From Mactra quadrangularis (lineage: Eukaryota > Mollusca > Bivalvia > Venerida > Mactridae): a DNA stretch of 64,000 nucleotides. The translations under genes and the position numbers were made by a program. The stretch spans positions 47,163,395 to 47,227,394 of the forward strand of contig CM046307.1 of NCBI GenBank assembly GCA_025267735.1, read 5' to 3'. Shown here in pieces: positions 48,101-58,900 of the stretch. How positions within the stretch are numbered: the stretch's first letter is position 1; each line of letters starts with the position of its first letter. Under the pieces are notes generated by a model. The model did not search any database. It saw only the letters and a list, made by a program, of their open reading frames with translations, and had not been told where the DNA came from.

Positions 48101-49263
48101 CCAGGAATAAGCATAGGGGGCAAGAATGGATTCAGCACCATAACACCTGGCATGTTTGGCAAACCTGGTAAGTTGGCAAGAGACTGAGGTATAAACGGAG
48201 AATCTGACGTCACTGGGGTGGCTGGAAGCTTCATTTCAGAGTTTGGTGGACGACCACCACGTTTCCCAGATGTTGGGGTGTCTGGTGGAGCGATACCATG
48301 TACATCATTCTTGTGCTTTTTGAGGTAGTATTTATTACAAAAGTGCTTTTGGCAAATCTCACAAAAGTCTTCCATATCCTGACCCACAGCTTTCTTAGCG
48401 TCACCATTCTCAGACGATGTTGAGGAGCTTGAAGATGATATAGGTGGTTTAGACATAGGCAGCGGTGACTGAGGTGGCTTTGATGGTGTCTGGTTCAATG
48501 ACTGCGTAGTAGGTGGTGACTGTCGATGAGGCGATGAAGCTGGCAACTGCGTAGGCGTTAGCTGAGGTGTTGGTGGTTTGGCAGAATTAGAGTTGGGTTT
48601 AAGCGGAGGTAGTGGAAAGTCCATGTTAAGTTTAAAAGGTAAGGAAGAATAATCCTGAGGTAGAACCAAGCTGGGAGGAAGGGGATTCATACTAGGAGCA
48701 AACGGTGATGAATTACTGTCGTAAATTCCATGCTTATTAGCTTTATGTGTCTTCAAAAAGTACTTATTACAAAATTCTTTATCACAAAGTTCACAATATG
48801 CATCAGGATGAAATATTCCTGAACGATCTTTGGGTTTTTCACCGTCATTTTTATCGTCAAATTCACCATCGACTACATCATTACCATTTTTATCAATGTT
48901 ATTTTCACCGTCCATTGCGCTATTATTGTGTCCATTTGGCACGAAGCTATTCTTCATAGAGAATTCACTGGCCAAACGATGATAGGCCGTAGGAAATGCA
49001 ATCTCGCGTGAGGCAAGATTGATGGGACTAGAACTGTCATGATTGTCACTTTTCATAGGATTCATGTTTTCACCAGCAGGGAAACTTTCATCACATTTAT
49101 TTTCTTTTTCTTGTTCAAAGTCACTAGTATCTTGACCATCACCGTTTACCATTTCTTCCTCTCTTGCTGGAGGAGGTATAGGCATGTCAGTGTCATCGTT
49201 ATAAGATACCCGTATTGGTTTGCTTTGTTTTCTCCTGGAGGATTTCATAGACATAATATCCAT
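45169..49263 (-). CDS. RRKQ-motif, 13-finger C2H2 zinc-finger protein, probable NuRD-recruiting transcription regulator
   Basis: Single uninterrupted frame ending in TAG at 45169. A TAA stands in frame at 49276-49278 and the only start candidate before 49263 is GTG, so I take the ATG at 49263 (1,364 residues); nearby in-frame ATGs at codons 4 and 6 are alternatives. Residues 10-16 read RRKQSKP, the N-terminal NuRD-binding motif of FOG, SALL and BCL11 proteins. Residues about 36-145 are acidic. Thirteen CX2CX12HX4H fingers begin at Cys 157, 301, 498, 594, 681, 812, 931, 1035, 1079, 1148, 1180, 1217 and 1257. Fingers 1-7 are separated by long Ser/Pro-rich linkers; 10-13 form a compact C-terminal block. 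Fingers 1, 2, 3, 5, 6 and 7 share a core like EFCNKYFLKTHK and end HGI. Other candidate sites: PMNLS (880-884, CtBP-like), VKSE and IKTE (SUMO consensus at Lys 1020 and 1107), KRGGRPP (334-340, AT-hook-like). Nuclear repressor role is inferred. Orthology is not recognised; ZNF827-like or invertebrate-specific are both possible. Confidence 0.95.
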   Translation of the reverse strand: MDIMSMKSSRRKQSKPIRVSYNDDTDMPIPPPAREEEMVNGDGQDTSDFEQEKENKCDESFPAGENMNPMKSDNHDSSSPINLASREIAFPTAYHRLASEFSMKNSFVPNGHNNSAMDGENNIDKNGNDVVDGEFDDKNDGEKPKDRSGIFHPDAYCELCDKEFCNKYFLKTHKANKHGIYDSNSSPFAPSMNPLPPSLVLPQDYSSLPFKLNMDFPLPPLKPNSNSAKPPTPQLTPTQLPASSPHRQSPPTTQSLNQTPSKPPQSPLPMSKPPISSSSSSTSSENGDAKKAVGQDMEDFCEICQKHFCNKYYLKKHKNDVHGIAPPDTPTSGKRGGRPPNSEMKLPATPVTSDSPFIPQSLANLPGLPNMPGVMVLNPFLPPMLIPGSLMNQHGHMPPRPPHLPMNSPLPYSSSASLPVSSASDAKSMSPGSSSTSATSSSPSGSLTSEALRNLGLPIPEGASPNEALRRMGLMSPDGQITSDVLRGMGVLGAEAFCDICRKEFCNKYFLKIHKANKHGIYMDEPILPPSMATAMNMSLPNKSSDTTANTSQSTSRSNDKDAIRESYESSKPDSSPKAATTPVSQPSEYITHCNLCSQEFASKYAYRIHRIQAHGMINEPFNEAELAEEAFRLHNGDLPRHVSTKIAEEISAMERNSEAAGFSTMFGSMVAAKLADRVTCDICNKELCNKYFLKVHKMKVHGIDIAAQERSPKPGTTMQSDRSLSKLDFSPSAGSRLDFSPSAGSRMDFSNFQIGRSFNPSTKPDPPKEPSHSTSSMSVSQSQPLDMMNQSVERPSNEELVKMGMDPEAYCEICKKEFCSKYFLRTHKQNIHGIPPKTESPDTSLSKALSMAPHLSALSTPLLPSSFMSTSSLYAQTKPMNLSASNGSLNSIGSSGRSKGTSGASGAGGGVSRSDPNKWKEPQHSARVTCELCNKELCNKYFLRTHKINKHGILPEDLSPSPSLNMSPNTSDIETSSNSSYPDKGIQSPKLNLENSKLFTNKTEEGPGQFTEALNLKVKSENDGYFNSYESETCHLCNRKFKSSKWLRQHILKDHAGLTSLSSFNAGGRYAPLELRTCSVCSIVFPSEMSMQLHMIQEHNAQVTIKTESHSPPINNYESRGQFSGTVKKYGLKPRFTFAVKQKSYSCSVCSQKSKWLSTILSHERSVHGISHNMKKFGCKSCRKVFRKEKALREHMMSMHGDYSMPDSRTSKQYRCTTCDRSFPSPLECHLHIRRDHIRGHSFRVNNHKGDKRHRCTECSFQTRFRKQYQRHMLRCHSLPNKAKRSQYLDMNATNSGKTNIDSLNLHAEALNGCSDYTMQTFEIRQCNDDGVFVTSIVEMPVLKKLKNSTSVSFMVTPVEEQP

Positions 49264-49425
49264 GTTTTCACACACTTATGTTTGTCACTACGGTAACAGC
49301 CACTATCTGTGTCACTCTATTTTTATATTGTACTCTTCAACAGGGAAACACATATGGTGTTATGATATTGTATACTATTCATTCAAACGTCATCACTTTT
49401 ATCACTCATGAGAATAATTCAAGAT
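49264..49425 (-). other. 5' UTR part of the zinc-finger coding exon, with upstream ATGs
   Basis: This lies between the predicted splice acceptor and the ATG. It contains four upstream ATGs (first bases at 49409, 49393, 49382 and 49353). Each opens a short frame that stops before the main ATG: 8, 4, 19 and 13 codons. The one at 49353 is in the main frame but ends at a TGA near 49312, and a second in-frame stop (TAA, 49276-49278) follows. This supports a coding start inside this exon and suggests translation is damped by upstream frames. Confidence 0.6.
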
Positions 49426-49460
49426 CTGAAAATAGACAAAATAACAAGTTATTAGTATGA
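49426..49460 (-). promoter_or_regulatory. Predicted 3' splice site (branch point, polypyrimidine tract, AG) upstream of the zinc-finger exon
   Basis: On the minus strand the sequence contains TACTAAT, then the tract TTATTTTGTCTATTTTCAG, whose AG is at 49427-49426. A yeast-like consensus branch site about 30 bases from a T-rich tract and CAG is a textbook acceptor. It implies an upstream intron and a non-coding 5' exon at higher coordinates; I could not locate its donor by eye. Confidence 0.65.
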
Positions 49461-52400
49461 TGTGAAAATGTGACAAGATACACAAATATACCTACTAAAT
49501 TGATCATACAATACGTATGACATTGACGTAGCCTCGCAAGTTGGCACACTCCAGTAGTGTACTCTTGAGCATTACATGGATGTAACGAAAAAACTAAAAA
49601 TCATACAAATTATATATATATTTTAAAAAAAAAAAAACACATTTAAATAAAACCTGTTTAGAGGTTATTGATAGTAAAAATCTTACGTTTTGTTATTTTG
49701 ATAAAAAGAGGATAAAAAAAGATGTTTATTTTGTGCTTGTCTTAGTATAGTAAAATACCACAGAAACACACATTTTTTACTTTTTAGTTAAAGTTAAATT
49801 GTCAGCCTCAGGGGAAGGACCCAGTATCTGCCACTTATTATAAAAGTAATAGTCAAGCTACGCCACTGCTATATATGTGTCAATTACTTATATTTTATAC
49901 ATTGTATTAGAAATTACACCTTAAAGCAAAAACTGTTGAAAATAAAAAACATACAGCAAATAGAGCAAGCCATGGTCTGGTCGTGCATTAATTATTTATA
50001 AAAAATATTTTAGAATATCTTTTAAAACTTTTACACGAGACAGCCTGCCTTGCCAGAACACTTTGTTAATGGTAACTAATACACTTGTATAAACAATAAC
50101 CTCAAAGGTAGTTGAAATAAAATTTATATAAAACATTAAAAACCCCTCGTATACAGAAGAAATAATTCACTTTGAAAAATAATGACAATCTATCCACATG
50201 ACCAGACAGTCTTTCCACTCTCAGGGTTTTTAAGTACGTACAGAAAATATACATCCTACAAACAATGAAATTTTATCACTGTGAAAATAATTTTCAATTT
50301 AATAAAAAATTTATACGCAATAACGAAACATTCCTAGAGGTTTCGTTTCACTTTGACAAGAGAACCATAAATTTTTTAAAAAACACACCAAGACGTAAAT
50401 GTCCGTCAGACAAATATGTTTATATATTCCAAGTATTCGATACTTAAACTGTTACATTAAATATTAATCCATAGTACTATAGATACATATTAACTTGACT
50501 GAACCCGTAAAAATCCATTAACTCGAAAACTAAATTTTTTTAAACATTTTCCTATCAATTCCCCTGCTGGCCATGAATATATCTACAGACCATGGTGTAC
50601 AGCTATAATAACCATTCAACTCTATCCCTGCTACTATGTCCTTTATAAATATAAAAAAACTAAACTTGATCATCAAATTTACATTTTTATCAACATCCAT
50701 CAATTTGAAATAAAAATTTAATGTTTTTTTCTACAGATCTGGTTGAGTAGTTGACCAAATAAAATGATTAAACGAAATGAAAAAAAAATCAAAAAACAAA
50801 ATCTCCGATGAGAGTTTTTTTATTTTTACAAAAAAACCTCTAACAATACGTTAGTAACAAATTGCCTTGTTAGGTTATTTATTTCTTTCAACACTTGACT
50901 AATTTTTTTGAAATTGAAGAAGAATTCTTTTTAAAGTTTGATGAAATTAATGATTAAAAAACAATGTACATCAGCGTATAAAAGAAACAAGGTCAGCACG
51001 TGCGATACACTACATTTAGACGAATGAAAATTTTAAAATTGATGAGATGAAAATATAAAATATCTAATTAATTATTTAACGATGAAACTAACTTGTATAA
51101 CACGAAAGGTGATAATAAAAAACTCAAGCATCTGTAATTCTAATTCAATCGCCATAGTGACTGGTTCTTTAAAACATTTTCACTAAAATTTTATAACGCT
51201 TGTATAGGAAACAATGAATTGAATTTTAATGACAAATTTTTGGGGAAAAAACACAGTGCATTAAAACGTAGGGAAAATACTCTTAACTTGTGAGTAATTG
51301 TGGATTATGGAACAAAATTCATGTAACAATCTACATGAATATTTCATCATATTGAAAGCAGATGGCTAGATTTAATAAAGATACAAAATGTTCTAAGACC
51401 ACAAAGACTATGGATACAGATCATACAGTGAAGGGACAAACTGTGTAAAAACGATTATATTTAAATTAAAATTGAAATTGAATTTTATATATAACAATTA
51501 AAAAATTTTCCTCTTTTTGTACATTAAAGTTCCACTTTTGGGAACATCAAAATTGATGGTCAATATGTATATAAATGATTCAGTGCACATTTACTGTAAC
51601 AATATTTAAATAAAGAAGGATGTAGACTGGCACTTACATCAACCCCACTGATTTAAATACTCATTACAGTACTTACATTACGTGAACTCTCGATTGATAA
51701 AAATAGATAAATAGATTCGTTAACACTGACAGTTTCTTAGAATTTAACAATACATGAATAGCTTGGCATAAAGCTTGTGTAACAACATGTAAAAAAAGAA
51801 GAAATGTAATTGTAGACTAGTTTCACTTTGACCCATAGCTCTTAGCCTCTATTTGCGTCTCTGGTTCTACACTGTGCTGATTACCCAAAAACTTTCAAAT
51901 ATACAGATATATACAACTGATGCCATCATAAAAACATATCAATACGGTTATCTTATACCTTTAAAAATACCAATATCAATATCTACACAAATTACAGCCC
52001 ATGTTATACGATGATTCTGGAATGTGGCCAGCCTCATTAACTATTGATCCATTCCTTTCCATTTTGCTTCTAGCCATACACTTAAAAAATCTAGTTCAAT
52101 ACATTTGATGGAAGGTCAGTCTTTTATTTTATCTTTTATCGATAACTTTTAAAGATGACATTATGTCTTTAAGACTTCTAAGCAGAGGATAAGAGACTTA
52201 TAAAATACAGGCGCTTTATATAAAAGTTATAGGACAAAATTAATGAAATTTTAAGAAAAATAGTAACTTTTATATACATCATACTTTAAAATAATTGCTG
52301 TCTTTAATTTTATTTTTTCAAGAGAGGATGTTTCAATAAGTCAGTTTTCAACCAAAGTGAACTATGGCATCACTTTCATAGAAGTTTAACTTTGAATTTA

Positions 52401-52871
52401 TCATTTATTTTTAAGATCTTACCAATAGCACTACTGCCACTACACAACAAAGGCAAAATGGAAAACAACTTAGTCAGTTATTTGCACAGCTAACTCATTT
52501 GTTTTCAATTATTTCAAACCAATCTGTCCAGTTTTTTATTTCACTTGATATCCAAAGCAGTTAACAATGATACAAATTTGAACTCTGCACACACACTAAC
52601 ACACATGACATCTGTGCCAGAAAAAAACAACCAGTTTTATTTTAAAGCACGAAATCTGACTCTAAGGAGCCATAGTCTTAAATGTTCCGGAGCAATTAGC
52701 CAGATTCATAATGTTTAAAAGTAAGTGCAAAATTATCAACTAGCCTGACTATTTAGTAGCCTAAATTACTAGACTGAATCAATTTTCACTAGTACAGGCC
52801 AGGCTACTGGCTAGTGGGTTAAGATGGAGACTGTTAAAATAGTTTTAACAGTAAAATAATAGATTTCATTT
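49461..52871. other. AT-rich repeat-poor stretch upstream of the zinc-finger exon
   Basis: By the splice acceptor at 49426 this should be intron on the minus strand. No other coding exon or interspersed repeat is visible; an A-rich run lies near 49625. Confidence 0.45.
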
Positions 52872-52961
52872 CATATATCGAGGGTAACGCCCACAATACT
52901 GTAGTAAGTGTGTTGCGTCAAAGAGCCAGTTACTACAGTCTTGCAGGCAACCCTCGATATG
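52872..52961. mobile_element. Hairpin element 'TATCGAGGGTTGCC', copy 2
   Basis: Left arm 'catatatcgagggtaacgcc' 'cacaatactgtagtaag'; right arm inverse 'catatcgagggttgcctgc' 'aagactgtagtaac'; loop 'tgtgttgcgtcaaagagcc'. Same arms, loop core and size as 23639-23732. Confidence 0.78.
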
Positions 52962-55900
52962 TTCTTATAAAAAGAAGTTATGAGTTACATGTATTATATA
53001 AGTTACTTGAGTTTCAAACTAAGGAAAAAGAACCCCTTTCTTAGCTTTCGAAATTTTTTAATTGTCCGACCAGTTCTGGATACTTTCATCCATGCTTAAT
53101 TAAGTGCACATGTAAAAATAACTTTCTGACCAAACAAATTAGATCAATTTTCAAATCATTATCCAATCAACCCTTTCCCTCTTCCTGTTGGCACCACTCA
53201 ATAAAGGGTTACAACTTACAAGTGATATAAAGCATAACGAATTGACAAACATATAAACACACAAAACTAATCTCTAAATTAGGAGATCTCAGTAACAGAT
53301 AATTGACTACAGAATACAGAAAGGGCAGAGAAGTACAACAAGCTAAATTACAACATGACTTGTGAAATAACAATTCTTCATCACTTTGTATACAGCCACG
53401 TAATCATCAACAGGAATTGACTAAGTTAGTTCTCTCTCTCTCTCTCCAGCAAATTTCAACAATCAATTCCTGGCCAGCTAGATTTTGTTTCATAAATACA
53501 TCAATATTCCCCCAGTACTAGATGGAAACATGCCCAGTATTGAATTTTAATTGACCATTGCCATAGTAACCGATTGACCAGGAAAGATTTGAGCTGATTT
53601 CTCATTACTCTGGAATTAACATAATAATCTCTGCGAGAAGAGAAGTTCAAAACTGGTTCCATGGTGGGGTTAGAAGAGGGTGAATATTTTTGTTAAAGTA
53701 CAAACAAACATAGATTATAATCAGTATAAAATATGTATTCATTGCTAGAATCCAATCTACTAAACTCTCTGAACCTATGTGTTTACTTCTTGAACTTTTA
53801 AATTTGATTTTTTCAATGGAAAAAGTACTCTTCAAACTGGAGGGAGAAGATACTCTTCTAATGAAGGAAGGAAAAGTTTAGTGTCCTCAGAGGATTTAAG
53901 TTTTCCATAGCATAATGTATTAGACATTTAATTATTAAATTAATAATTAGCAAAATGAGTTAAAGATCTACATGAAGAAAGCAATTAAACAAAACCAGTG
54001 AACGTAACAATTACAATTACATCCAATCAAGATGAGACCACTTTTCAATTGCATAAATAGAAAGATCAAAACTCAATCTTTTTTTAATGAAGATAAGGAC
54101 TCTATATAAACCTGTATATAAATTCTATGATAAAGGGTAACAGTTAAAGGTTGTCAGCACAGTCCAGATCCATCAAAAGACACTCTAATGTACATGATGG
54201 ATGAGACCATGTCTGAGCTACCTGTTGTACCTGCACTAAACAATTTAACAACTCACTCATCCTGATTGAGGGAAACTTACAGAATTGTCCGGATGGTTAA
54301 TTTAAAACCTGTTATAACAATTTTGTCAAGACCTGCTTCATTTGTTTACATACAAGAAATAAATCTACCGGTATCAATTGTTTAAGGGTTAGCAGATCAC
54401 AGGGGTCTGTACAGTTAATATGAGCAGAACGGAACAGAATATGTTCAGAATATATGACCCTAGGTGGCTAGTGACTAATGGCAATGTAGAATGTCACGAA
54501 TTACATGTCTGTTGTATTATTTAGGGTTTGTGCCCTTCCTTCTTTTCTCAACTGGACTTATAACCTGAGCTATGATAGAGAATGAACCAAGTCATTTATA
54601 CAACAATAGTGGAACTCTTACTACTAAGTATGAGCCATCTAGAAATCCAACATTTAGTACAATATGAATGGTTCAACATTGACTAATGAGGAATACAGAC
54701 TTGGTATTGTCTTATGTAAGCATTCAGCACAACTTGAAATCTGGAAATATTTTGGATCAAAAAAATATATAGCTGTAGCCTATTCCCTTATAGCTACAGG
54801 ATGCAGGTTGATTCGTGGACAGTTCTTGTTAACAATAAAAAAAGGTTTATCCAGATCAATAGAATTTAAATTGAATTTCATTACCAAATTTGAAATTCAA
54901 AATTTAAGTCTCAAGTACCATTTGAAAAATGAACTACAAATTTTACATACATAAAATTGATAAATACTTTAGTATGATGTATTTATATTATGGTGTAACA
55001 AAAGCTTTTTAGTCGATTGACAGCTGGTCATATCAAACAATAGCCAAAAGAATGTAAAAATCTATATTTTACATATTTTTATCTATAAAACTGTTTTAGT
55101 ACTTAAATAAACATTTCATAAAAACAACATCTGTCCATTGAAGTTACATCATTAAGTAGAAACAACATAATTTATTAACAAGGTTTTAAAAAACAACATA
55201 CAAGCATTTGGTCATACTATATAAATTGAAATGTAGATTTAAATGAAGAGCCAGACTTTTCAAAAAGTTTTTAGAATAAGAAAAGATGAAAGAATATATG
55301 TATTTCTGTTTTATCTATATAACATGATTAAACTAAGCATTTCAAGTAATCGTGAAATTAAAACAATTAGTATTAAACTCAAATGTATCTCAATGCTCAA
55401 AATTAGATAAAATTTCAACTTAACAAACAGTTTGACTGTCAACAAATTAAATCTTATAACACGTACCACAAGCACAATAACAATCTGCGTATATAATATT
55501 TATATGTTATAATTAGAACAACTAAACGCCTTGTTATTCTCGGGAAATAAATTCTGTTTACAAAAAACAACATCAATGTAGTTAATTAGCAATAATGAGA
55601 GGCAGTGATCAATAACGACACCAATACTATGGTATCAATTGAGAGCCGATTATCAGACTTCGAGATCCACGCGACAAATTTAAAAAACATTGATAGCTAG
55701 TATTGTGTGGTTTTAACAAGTTGAAATTTAATTCATCTTTTTTTAACAGCTTTTATTCAATATGAGAAAGAAAGTGAGAAATTATAACAATACCCAAATG
55801 AAGTCCAGTGTTTCCACAGCGAGATATTGGTCAATAAAATCACGATAATAATTCCTCCAAGTCTTTTGTGTTCCCTTATCACTCATTTATAAAATTTACA

Positions 55901-58900
55901 AATTTTCTGTTACATTATACAAATATTATTCCTAATATTCCAAAAATTTGAAAATTTGATACACACTATTTGTCAATATTCAATTTAAATTCTGACATCG
56001 TGTTTATCACATACGAGTGTCCAAGCTCCGAATGAACAATTCTAGCGGAACACAAAACAAGCGGACGGTCATTAATTCATCGCAGTAAAAAATCAATTCC
56101 ATTTTCAGAGGAAAAACCAATCAGATATAATGGATTAGATTTTATGAAAACTTTTAATTGAAGTAGAAAATTAAATTGGAGGCCAGAATTTAATACCCCA
56201 TGTGTCCATTGTGGAGGGGAACAAAGAAAATGTATGACAATTATAGGAAAATAATGTTGAAATATGAAAGCTAAAAATATTAATGAAAAATATGAACAAA
56301 TTTGAAGCATTGAAGATGAAATTTCATTGTAAAAAAGGGAGTTATAAAAATACTGACAAATTTGAAATTTCGCACAATAAATTTAATTCAACATTTTTAT
56401 CAGTAAAATTTATTAGTGTAATTTGACTTGCTAATAGTTAACTTATAGAATGGGTTCAGCTTCCGATGTATAGGATACACCTTAAATTTCAAATTTGAAT
56501 AAAGAAATTAAGTAGAAAAACAAGTTCTTCACCTTTCAGTAATAGTATACATGTGTATACATTAATGACATTTTTTTCACTAAATTTGCATTTTTTAAAA
56601 ATTCAAAACTTGTAAATTTAAGACTTTTTATTTGAAAAACCAGTTAAACAAGATGTTAAAAGAAACTAGGTTAGAAAATTGATAGAACTTCATTCTCAGA
56701 TATCTTGTTGTAGATACGATTTTATGAATATTTATTTTTTTATTTCAAAAACATGAATTTACGGGTGATAAATTTTATTTAGTGTATTAAATTTTAGAGC
56801 TACGACGCTGAACAGAAGTTTTAAATTCCATTGCCTGACACGATGATATACCCACACGACAGACGGGCAAAATGTCCTTAACTTTATACTAGATCAGTAG
56901 CTACGTAATTTTAACCGAGTTTTAACTCGAGTCTTGCTTGTCAAATTTGCATAATTGACTTATAAAATCAGCATGACTTATTCTGCTAGGCTGATGATCT
57001 AATATCAAGCATTTAAGGACAGAATAAGTCGTACAACCCATTGTTTGACATAATTTGAAAAGTTTAACTAACTCTAAACTCTTTTTAAACTTGAAAACTT
57101 GAATTTAAAATCTTAAATAGAAATTGCACATTTTGAATTAATGACTTATTGTGTTAGCCCTAATATTTACATCAACGACTGTATTACTATTAGTTTCAAG
57201 GATGCTCCACTGTTTGGCATATTTGAAAAACATTAAACTCAAAAATCTAGTAAAACTTTAAAATATGAATTTAAATTCATTGATAGAGAATGCATAATTT
57301 GAATTACAAACTTTGCAGCACATACTGTAAAGAAATCAAGTATTCATTAATTTTTAAAAAAGTTGATTTTAAGTCGACAATCCCACAAATCAATTTGATT
57401 ATGTAACGTGATGTAAACCAGTGCAATGGGATATGATAATTACTTAATGCTGACTTTATTCGATCGTTAATTATTTATATTTAATCAAAACGAAAAAGAT
57501 AATGAAATAAAATCTATGTAATAACATCTTTTAGTAATTTTAGTGTATACTGACAAATCAGATTATGTAACGGAGTAAAAAACCAACAAACATACTAAGT
57601 ATGCTATCTGATGTAATTATCTCCCATAATTTTGACAAGTTCGCTAAACTGTGGTATATCAAAGTCTAAATCTAAGTAGGTAGGATAGTCCAGCAATTAC
57701 CGTCGGATTTCTAAATGAATTGTATAAGCTGACACATACCAAAATGAAGAAAACATCATAAATACTTGGTTAAAATAATGTATGAAAATATCATGTCACT
57801 GCTCTGCAACGGTAGATTATCGCATTCAAATAATGATTAGAGTGAGAAAAAAAGATACATACCATTATTGCGCAATATGTTAACAATTAAGATCACATGT
57901 TGGAACTTAGATAATCTACAGATACTTAGATCCACAATACCAAAAACTTAAAAAACATTTATACATACATAATGTATATTAACAGTACGAATGAATAAAA
58001 AACATGTTTACGCTGATATATATATATATATTAAGAGTGCTGAAATCAGCCAATATACATCTAGATATACACAAATTATGTAATATTATGACACCTAACC
58101 TTTCTATTGATCATGTCAGCCTTCCTATGATATCCTCTAAATATTTTAATACGCAAAATTTATAAATTATGCAAATATACGCCAGCAGGATGCCAGATGC
58201 AATTTGCTAAAAAACATGGTGACAGTTAAATAAAATATTTGACACAATTAACACATATTTAAATTGTTGACAAATATACAAAATGCTTCCATGTGACTTG
58301 TAAACCAATAAACGACAGATGGCCACTTGATGTGACCAATCACAACAATGGTTTTATACAGCGTACATTGTTAAAATTCCATTTTTTTTAATTTGTGAAG
58401 AAAAATGTGTTAAATTTTACAGAAATATGTTTAACTTGTGAACAATAACAAAAATATGATAAATTTGTCAAAAATAAATCTTTTATGTAAATAAACTGTC
58501 AGAGAAGAAAAACAACAGATTTTTTGTTGGAAATTGTTTAAAATTTGTTGTTTTTCTAAAACTTAAAGTTTGAATTTTCTAAAATGTTTAAAATGATTAA
58601 ATGTATATGATATGCATTATAAAATAATATATTTAAGTTATGCAATTTGCAATAAGTATCATTAGGTTAGAAATTATAAATCAATTTCAAAATTTCTTTC
58701 CTTCAAGTTAAATTCTATTCAACATACGCTTGAAACAAATTTCTATTTAACTGAATGAAAATGCAAAGAAAATGCTTACGTTCAATTAATTTCTTTAAAA
58801 GATTGATTATGCCAAATTTTAATAGTTTGATTAATTTAACATCAGTTCAAAGAAAATGTAATGGTTCCAACTAATATTCCAAGAATTGCCAGATTTTTTA

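Noticed and set aside
49264..49275. GTG-initiated four-residue extension of the zinc-finger protein
   Set aside because: GTG is not an expected start in an animal nuclear gene; an in-frame TAA precedes it and an ATG follows four codons later.
46427..49460. Several 60-108 codon frames opposite or out of frame with the zinc-finger gene
   Set aside because: Shadow frames of the large coding region.
54664..54954. 96-codon plus frame with ATG
   Set aside because: No domain, no codon bias distinct from AT-rich background, no splice or promoter context. Could be tested with RNA-seq.
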